Under the pieces are notes generated by a model. The model did no database searches and was not told the DNA's origin. It saw only the letters and a list, made by a program, of their open reading frames with translations. The translations under genes were made by a program, and so were the position numbers. A stretch of DNA of 48,448 bases from Pyrinomonadaceae bacterium (lineage in GTDB: Bacteria > Acidobacteriota > Blastocatellia > Pyrinomonadales > Pyrinomonadaceae), in contig JABARP010000009.1 of the NCBI GenBank assembly GCA_019186825.1, positions 48,370 through 96,817 of the forward strand. The letters are read 5' to 3'. Below, piece by piece: positions 44,018 through 48,448 of the stretch. Positions within the stretch are counted from its first letter, which is position 1. Every line of letters starts with the position of its first letter.

Positions 44018-45544
44018 TTATTCGTTCGATTTTGGCTGCGGCGTAGCGGTAACGGGCGATGCGTTCGCTTGTGCCGAGCGGTCGGAAATGACCGTGGTCA
44101 ACGACTTCGGGATCTGATTCGTGTTCAGCTCGCCCTGATTCTCAATGATCTGGTCGATCAGTTCGAATTTCCCCTTATCGAAATGGTCTGAGATGAGCAC
44201 CCCATTGTCATCGATCGTCATCGGATAGATGCCGAAAAGCTGATTCTTGAAGTTTGAGAAGAAGCCCGGCTGCGCACACGGTTCGATCCTAGCACGTTCG
44301 GGGTTCGCCGCCGGGACGCTGGCACCGATCAGCTCGAGCTGTTCAGTCGCCTTCTTTACGTACCCGCTGTTCGGAAAGTCCGCAACTATTCGCTGGTAGT
44401 ACCTTGCTGCCTGATCCGTCTCCTCCTCAAGCTGGTATGTGACGGCAAGCTTGAACAACACCTCGTCCATAAAGCAGAAGTCGGGATACTTGTCGATGAT
44501 CTCACGATATCGGGACTGTGCACCCTTAAGCCCGCCTTTCTTCTGATCAACCGACAACGTGTAGTAATAATTCGCGATATAAAGATTGTGGAGCCCGAGA
44601 TTGTCCTGTACCTCTTCGAGCCGTTTTTTCGCTTCATCAAGGATGGTCGAATTCGGATACTGGCTGATAAGGGCCTTGAGCTTGATCTCGGCTCGTTTTG
44701 CACGTGTTGCATCTCGATCGGGCAATCCGATCTGCCGCATTTCCGACTCAGCGATCTTTAGAACAACACGATCTGCGAGCGGATGAGTTGGGAAGAAAGT
44801 GAGCCAATCCTGATATGAGGCGATCGCCTGGATCAAATTCGAGGAGCTGCCTTCGAGGAAGAACGAATCCGCAATGGCGAGCTTTGCCATTGGCAGATAC
44901 GGCGAATCGGGATACGTCGAAATGATCGTCTGATAAAGGAGACGGCCAACGTCGTAATTCTTCTTTCGAACCTCGCGGGTCGCAACGATGAAAAGTTCCT
45001 TGTCGCGGCCCGGGCTCACGGAACCGATCAGCTCTTCATATTCGTCAGTCCCGCCTTTGCCAAAGATGCCAAGGAATTTCTTTTTCTTCTTCTTTTCGCG
45101 AGGTTTCCCGACCGGCGTATCTGGAAGCGCCCGAGCTTCCGCTGTTTCTGTTTGAAACTTTTCAACCCTTGACTGAAGCTCTGCGACGGCCTGTTCTACA
45201 CTGTCAACATCCGATTTCTCGTGCCTTTCGCCGCGCTCAACCCTACCGGACAGACTGTTCACGTCCTTTGCGAGCCGCTTTGCCTCTTCAGCCATACTCA
45301 TCGCTCGGGCATAAAAAGACTCGGGAGACTTGATGTCCTTGGACGCATCGTCCTTGGCCTCCGCTTTTAACGCCGACGCCACGCTCTCAAGCGAACGGCG
45401 CATACGTTCGAGCTTGTCGCTCATCACGTTAAGACGCTGCAGTTCGGTGCCGTCCCCTTGCTTTCCTTGCGCCGAAACGGCAAAACTAGCCGCAAGGACG
45501 ATGGCCAAGAGCGAAATAAGACCTAGAACTTTCTTTGAAAACAT
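44018..45544 (-). CDS. bamD: BamD/YfiO-like exported protein with N-terminal coiled coil
   Basis: 508 residues from the ATG at 45544; the frame upstream of it overlaps rpe and is not protein-like. A signal peptide ends in AVSAQ, so it is not a classical BamD lipoprotein (no lipobox). A helical, coiled-coil region with Lys/Glu/Asp heptads (about 30-180) precedes a chain of TPR-like hairpins typical of the BamD/YfiO family: KNYDVGRLLYQTIISTYPDS, SNLIQAIASYQDWLTFFPTH, GAQSRYREIIDKYPDFCFMD and QAARYYQRIVADFPNSGYV. BamD is part of the outer-membrane beta-barrel assembly machine. The C-terminal 90 residues are unlike BamD. It is the last gene of the rsmB operon. Confidence 0.78.
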   Translation of the reverse strand: MFSKKVLGLISLLAIVLAASFAVSAQGKQGDGTELQRLNVMSDKLERMRRSLESVASALKAEAKDDASKDIKSPESFYARAMSMAEEAKRLAKDVNSLSGRVERGERHEKSDVDSVEQAVAELQSRVEKFQTETAEARALPDTPVGKPREKKKKKKFLGIFGKGGTDEYEELIGSVSPGRDKELFIVATREVRKKNYDVGRLLYQTIISTYPDSPYLPMAKLAIADSFFLEGSSSNLIQAIASYQDWLTFFPTHPLADRVVLKIAESEMRQIGLPDRDATRAKRAEIKLKALISQYPNSTILDEAKKRLEEVQDNLGLHNLYIANYYYTLSVDQKKGGLKGAQSRYREIIDKYPDFCFMDEVLFKLAVTYQLEEETDQAARYYQRIVADFPNSGYVKKATEQLELIGASVPAANPERARIEPCAQPGFFSNFKNQLFGIYPMTIDDNGVLISDHFDKGKFELIDQIIENQGELNTNQIPKSLTTVISDRSAQANASPVTATPQPKSNE

Positions 45545-45572
45545 AAAAAATACCTGATAGAAATCCGAGAGA

Positions 45573-46274
45573 TCAAACCCAGTCTGAACCGCGGTCGAGC
45601 AATGTTCTGACTGCTTCTTCCGGGTTTCCTGTACCAAAAACCGCTGAACCCGCAACACAGATATCCGCTCCTGCGGCTACAATATCTGCAATATTTTCTT
45701 GGTCCACGCCGCCATCGATCTCAAGAAGTGTGTTGAGCCCGCGTTCACGGACGATCTCTTTCAATCTTCGAAGCTTATCAAGCACCGGCCGGATAAATTT
45801 CTGTCCGCCAAATCCCGGATTCACCGACATTACCAGGACGAAGTCCGCATAATTGAGGACGTCGTCCAGCATCGCAAGCGGCGTTGCCGGATTAATTACA
45901 ACCCCGGCGAGTGCTCCCTCGGCCTTGATCGAGGCCAGTGTGCGATGGATGTGCGGGTCAGCCTCAATATGGACCGAGACCATGTCAGCTCCTGCCTTTA
46001 CGAATTCCGCGGCATAGCGGCCGGGTTCTTCGATCATCAGGTGCGTATCGATCTTTATACGCGTGCATTTCCGCAACGACTTTACAACTGGCAGGCCGAT
46101 CGTAATGTTCGGGACGAATTTCCCGTCCATGACATCGATATGCAGGACGGTAGCACCACCGGCTTCTACCGCAGCGATCTCTTCGCCGAGCCGAGCGAAA
46201 TCGGCTGACAGGATCGATGGAGCCATCTCGAACGGCGCGGTCCTTTCACCTATTTTTGTTGCGATCTCGCCCAT
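45573..46274 (-). CDS. rpe: Ribulose-phosphate 3-epimerase
   Basis: About 233 residues from the ATG at 46274; a later ATG at 46226 (MAPSILSADFARLGEE) is the family's usual start and is equally possible. The TIM-barrel motifs are complete: MAPSILSADFARL, LHIDVMDGKFVPNIT, DTHLMIEEP, VINPATP, VMSVNPGFGGQKF and EIDGGVDQEN. It interconverts ribulose-5-phosphate and xylulose-5-phosphate in the pentose phosphate pathway, with a divalent metal. It lies 10 bases after the PASTA gene and 28 bases before the bamD-like gene. Confidence 0.93.
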   Translation of the reverse strand: MGEIATKIGERTAPFEMAPSILSADFARLGEEIAAVEAGGATVLHIDVMDGKFVPNITIGLPVVKSLRKCTRIKIDTHLMIEEPGRYAAEFVKAGADMVSVHIEADPHIHRTLASIKAEGALAGVVINPATPLAMLDDVLNYADFVLVMSVNPGFGGQKFIRPVLDKLRRLKEIVRERGLNTLLEIDGGVDQENIADIVAAGADICVAGSAVFGTGNPEEAVRTLLDRGSDWV

Positions 46275-46284
46275 TTTCGTTGCA

Positions 46285-46932
46285 CTAACGGTCCTTTTTT
46301 GCGGCCGATTTCGGCTTAGTGTCCTTGTCTTTCTTTGGCTTGGTTTCGTCAGAATCCTTCTTTGCCGGAGGATTCTGCTTGTTTGAAGCCGGTTTGTCAT
46401 CGGACGTGCTCTTCTTGTCGCCGGCCTTCGTGTCTGTTGCTGCGTCCTTGCCAGCATCCGGATCTGTATCTGTCTCCGAATTCGTTATGTCACGAGTTGT
46501 ATCGACCTTCTTTTTCGCCGTTGTCTTCTTTTTCGGCTTGTCGGTGATCATCTCCTCGATCTTCTTGGAGTCATCTTCGTCAGTATTTACCGTAGGAGGC
46601 ACGTTCGTAGGAGTTCCTCCGCCTTTGCTTGTAACAACGTAGATGACCTGGCCGGTCTTTACGGTCTCGCCGGGTTTTGGAAGCTGTTCGATGACCGAAT
46701 CTATCGGTTCCGCGCTTACCCTTTCCGCGCGTTTCTTCACCTTTAGGCCGAGCGACGCAAGCTCTTTCTCGCTTTCCGTGACGTTCTTGCCGACAAGCTC
46801 AGGCACCTTCACCTCGGTCCCCTGCAGCGACATATACACAACGCCCGCCATCGAGAGGAAAAAGACGGCGACGACAACCCCCAAGGCAACTAGCCTTAGA
46901 ACGCCTGAAATTGCTCTATTTTGTAATCCCAC
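46285..46932 (-). CDS. Single-PASTA-domain membrane protein with charged tail
   Basis: About 215 residues from a GTG at 46932 (a TTG at 47007 in the same frame is an alternative). A single membrane helix (LVALGVVVAVFFLSMAGVVYM) anchors it. One PASTA domain follows (VKVPELVGKNVTESEKEL ... VYVVTSKG). The last 100 residues are Lys/Asp/Thr-rich and low-complexity (KPKKKTTAKKKVDTT, TDTDPDAGKDAATDT). PASTA domains in other bacteria bind peptidoglycan fragments on Ser/Thr kinases and penicillin-binding proteins; here no kinase is fused. It sits between rsmB and rpe. Confidence 0.82.
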   Translation of the reverse strand: MGLQNRAISGVLRLVALGVVVAVFFLSMAGVVYMSLQGTEVKVPELVGKNVTESEKELASLGLKVKKRAERVSAEPIDSVIEQLPKPGETVKTGQVIYVVTSKGGGTPTNVPPTVNTDEDDSKKIEEMITDKPKKKTTAKKKVDTTRDITNSETDTDPDAGKDAATDTKAGDKKSTSDDKPASNKQNPPAKKDSDETKPKKDKDTKPKSAAKKDR

Positions 46933-47054
46933 AGCTTTCCAATATCCCCGCCTTGCGCCAAACCAAAAAAGAGGCCGCGAACGAGCGCAATATGCCCGAA
47001 AGACCAATAAACCAAAAGTCTAACATTAACAGGCTCGTATGCAATCCTCGCGAG

Positions 47055-48350
47055 TCACGTTTTCCGCTTCAGAACAGCTGCGAAAAAGCCGTCTATGCCG
47101 TCACGATCCGGAAAGGTTCGCAAGGTTCCGTCGTCAAGCATAAATGGCTCCAGCCAGTCGAGAGGCACGATCTCTAATAGGTCGGTCCGCTCAAGAAACT
47201 CAGCGATCACGTCCTCGTTCTCCTCACGTTCGAGCGAACACGTCGAATAGATCAAATATCCGTTGAGCGTCAGACACTCAGCTGCATTCTTTAGCATCTT
47301 GAGTTGTCGAGCCTTTAGACGACCAAGTTCATCTACTTTGACGCGGTAGCGAATCTCCGGGTTGTGTCTTATCGTGCCGGTGCCAGAGCACGGAGCGTCG
47401 AGCAGGATCGTGTCGAACACGGCGTCAAAAGGCAACGGCCTTTCTGCGTCGTACCGAACTACCTCTACATTGTCAGTCCCCTGCCTTTTCAGAAGTTCGG
47501 CAAGCGTCTTTATCCGATTGGCCGAACTATCTCCTGCTGCAATATTCGCGGTCGGTGCGGCCATCGCGACCGCCGTGGTCTTACTGCCCGGAGCTGCACA
47601 AAGATCGAGGAAACGCGACCTTACGAATCTCGCCGCGATCGCAGCAACAAGCTGCGACGCCTCATCCTGAAAATAGATCTGCCCATCGGCCTCGTACTCC
47701 TGCAGCGCTTTGGAGGTTCCGCGCGACACAAAGCCGCCGTCGACAATTCCCGAACGAACGATCTCTCCGCTAGTTAGGAGACGCTCGATCACCGCCTCGT
47801 CAGTCTTTGGCGTTCGGCGAAATGCGATCTCTGGGAGTTCTTTGTTCGCGCGAGCGATGTCCGCCGCACGCTCGACGCCGAATTGGTTCGACCAACGTTC
47901 AAGGAGTTCAGCCGGATGTGAGGTTTCGACCGAAAGACGTTCAAGCTCGGAAGCAAACTCAAGTTGCGGCATCTCGCGCGAGCACCGTCGAAGGATCGCA
48001 TTTACAAACCCTGCGGCCGAGTGTTTTCGGGCAAACCTTGCTAATTCAACACTTTCGTTGATAGCAGCGTGCGCCGGAACGCGTTCAAGGGCCCTGAGCT
48101 GAAAAAGTCCTAGACGGAGGATGATCCGGATCTCACGATCGACCTTTTTTCCGGGGGCCGCGATGTCGATGATACGGTCGAGAAGGATCTGTTGCCGCAG
48201 TACACCCAAAACAAGGGCGTGGCAAAGCCCTTTGTCGGCACCATCCAGACGCCTTTCGGCGTCGGGCAAAAGAACTGCCGACAAACCGCCATTAAGCTCG
48301 ATCTTTTTTAGGATCTGAAAAGCAGCTTTACGCGCCGGCGAGATCTTCAT
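47055..48350 (-). CDS. rsmB: 16S rRNA (cytosine-967-C5) methyltransferase
   Basis: 431 residues. The N-terminal 130 residues are a NusB-like RNA-binding domain (SPARKAAFQILKKIE, LCHALVLGVLRQQILLD, INESVELARFARKHSAAGFVNAIL). The SAM-dependent catalytic domain has FLDLCAAPGSKTTAVAMA, DAPCSGTGTIRHNPEIR and the nucleophile Cys in YSTCSLEREENEDV. It methylates C967 of 16S rRNA. Its ATG overlaps the stop of the upstream gene (ATGA), so translation is coupled. Confidence 0.96.
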   Translation of the reverse strand: MKISPARKAAFQILKKIELNGGLSAVLLPDAERRLDGADKGLCHALVLGVLRQQILLDRIIDIAAPGKKVDREIRIILRLGLFQLRALERVPAHAAINESVELARFARKHSAAGFVNAILRRCSREMPQLEFASELERLSVETSHPAELLERWSNQFGVERAADIARANKELPEIAFRRTPKTDEAVIERLLTSGEIVRSGIVDGGFVSRGTSKALQEYEADGQIYFQDEASQLVAAIAARFVRSRFLDLCAAPGSKTTAVAMAAPTANIAAGDSSANRIKTLAELLKRQGTDNVEVVRYDAERPLPFDAVFDTILLDAPCSGTGTIRHNPEIRYRVKVDELGRLKARQLKMLKNAAECLTLNGYLIYSTCSLEREENEDVIAEFLERTDLLEIVPLDWLEPFMLDDGTLRTFPDRDGIDGFFAAVLKRKT

Positions 48351-48448
48351 TTAGGTTCACCGTCAGGTGAAGAATGGCGCTTTGAACGGTCCCAGGAGAC
48401 GCCCTTGCGCAAGTCGTTATCGAGCGTCGTCCTTTCGTCAAACACAAA
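48347..48448 (-). CDS. 3' end of an unidentified gene upstream of rsmB
   Basis: From the right window edge 33 codons and a TGA are open in a frame that ends in SPDGEPK; the stop overlaps the rsmB start by four bases. The visible C-terminus is hydrophilic (VFDERTTLDNDLRKGVSWD). This is too little to name the protein, but the overlap makes it almost certainly a real coding gene in the rsmB operon. Confidence 0.6.
   Translation of the reverse strand, partial: FVFDERTTLDNDLRKGVSWDRSKRHSSPDGEPK

Noticed and set aside
1..48448. CRISPR arrays, prophage or integrated plasmid
   Set aside because: No regularly spaced direct repeats, integrase, terminase or replication gene was seen. The only mobile-element traces are the transposase remnant and small repeats.

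Overview
The window is a chromosomal segment of a Gram-negative bacterium of moderately high G+C content. A BamD-type outer-membrane assembly protein, a large outer-membrane beta-barrel protein and many signal peptides ending in A-x-A-Q point to a diderm. The gene mix (split GcvPA/GcvPB glycine decarboxylase, MetH, PntAB, FHA-protease fusion, reprolysin with VCBS repeats, DUF2520, zinc-ribbon membrane proteins) and the protein style resemble Acidobacteriota, class Blastocatellia. That placement is inference from family knowledge; there is no rRNA here to confirm it.

Layout. 1-6304: a BNR/Asp-box exported protein cut by the left edge, a large exported beta-barrel/PKD-like protein, and an operon of larE and glutamate dehydrogenase, all on the minus strand. 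6356-8956: an exported TPR protein and two small exported proteins of unknown function. 9029-15884: a glycine-cleavage locus, gcvT, zinc ribbon, gcvH, gcvPA, Tat-signal class V aminotransferase, gcvPB and a VTT membrane protein. 15989-19909: pntA and pntB, separated by about 900 bases that hold two small unknown genes and the remnant of a REP-associated (IS200-like) transposase between inverted REP-like repeats; the right repeat ends two bases before the pntB start codon. 19919-22239: a degenerate inverted-repeat element, a thioredoxin-like ferredoxin and an FHA-like/transmembrane/trypsin-like protease. 22236-26332: a PlsC acyltransferase and a secreted reprolysin-like metalloprotease, followed by terminator hairpins.

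26369-30145: metH with a long structured leader. 30177-32348: tRNA-Glu(CTC) with its own promoter and terminator, YbjQ, an OB-fold-like lipoprotein, a DinB-like protein and a zinc-ribbon membrane protein. 32342-37014: gamma-glutamyltransferase, then an NRAMP-like transporter six bases ahead of an MscS channel with a cyclic-nucleotide-binding domain. 37025-42370: a tight minus-strand operon of a 1153-residue P-loop ATPase resembling the BREX ATPases BrxC/PglY, a DUF2520 protein, a Fur regulator and a small unknown protein. 42566-43747: an exported M48 protease. 44018-48448: a minus-strand envelope/housekeeping operon, 3' end of an unknown gene, rsmB, a PASTA protein, rpe and a BamD-like protein.

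Most of the window is metabolism and envelope biology. The parts most worth a second look are the interrupted pnt operon with its REP/transposase remnant, the BREX-like ATPase without visible BREX partners in a Fur-containing operon, the two unexpected genes inside the glycine-cleavage locus, the divergent metal site of the NRAMP-like transporter, and the structured metH leader.
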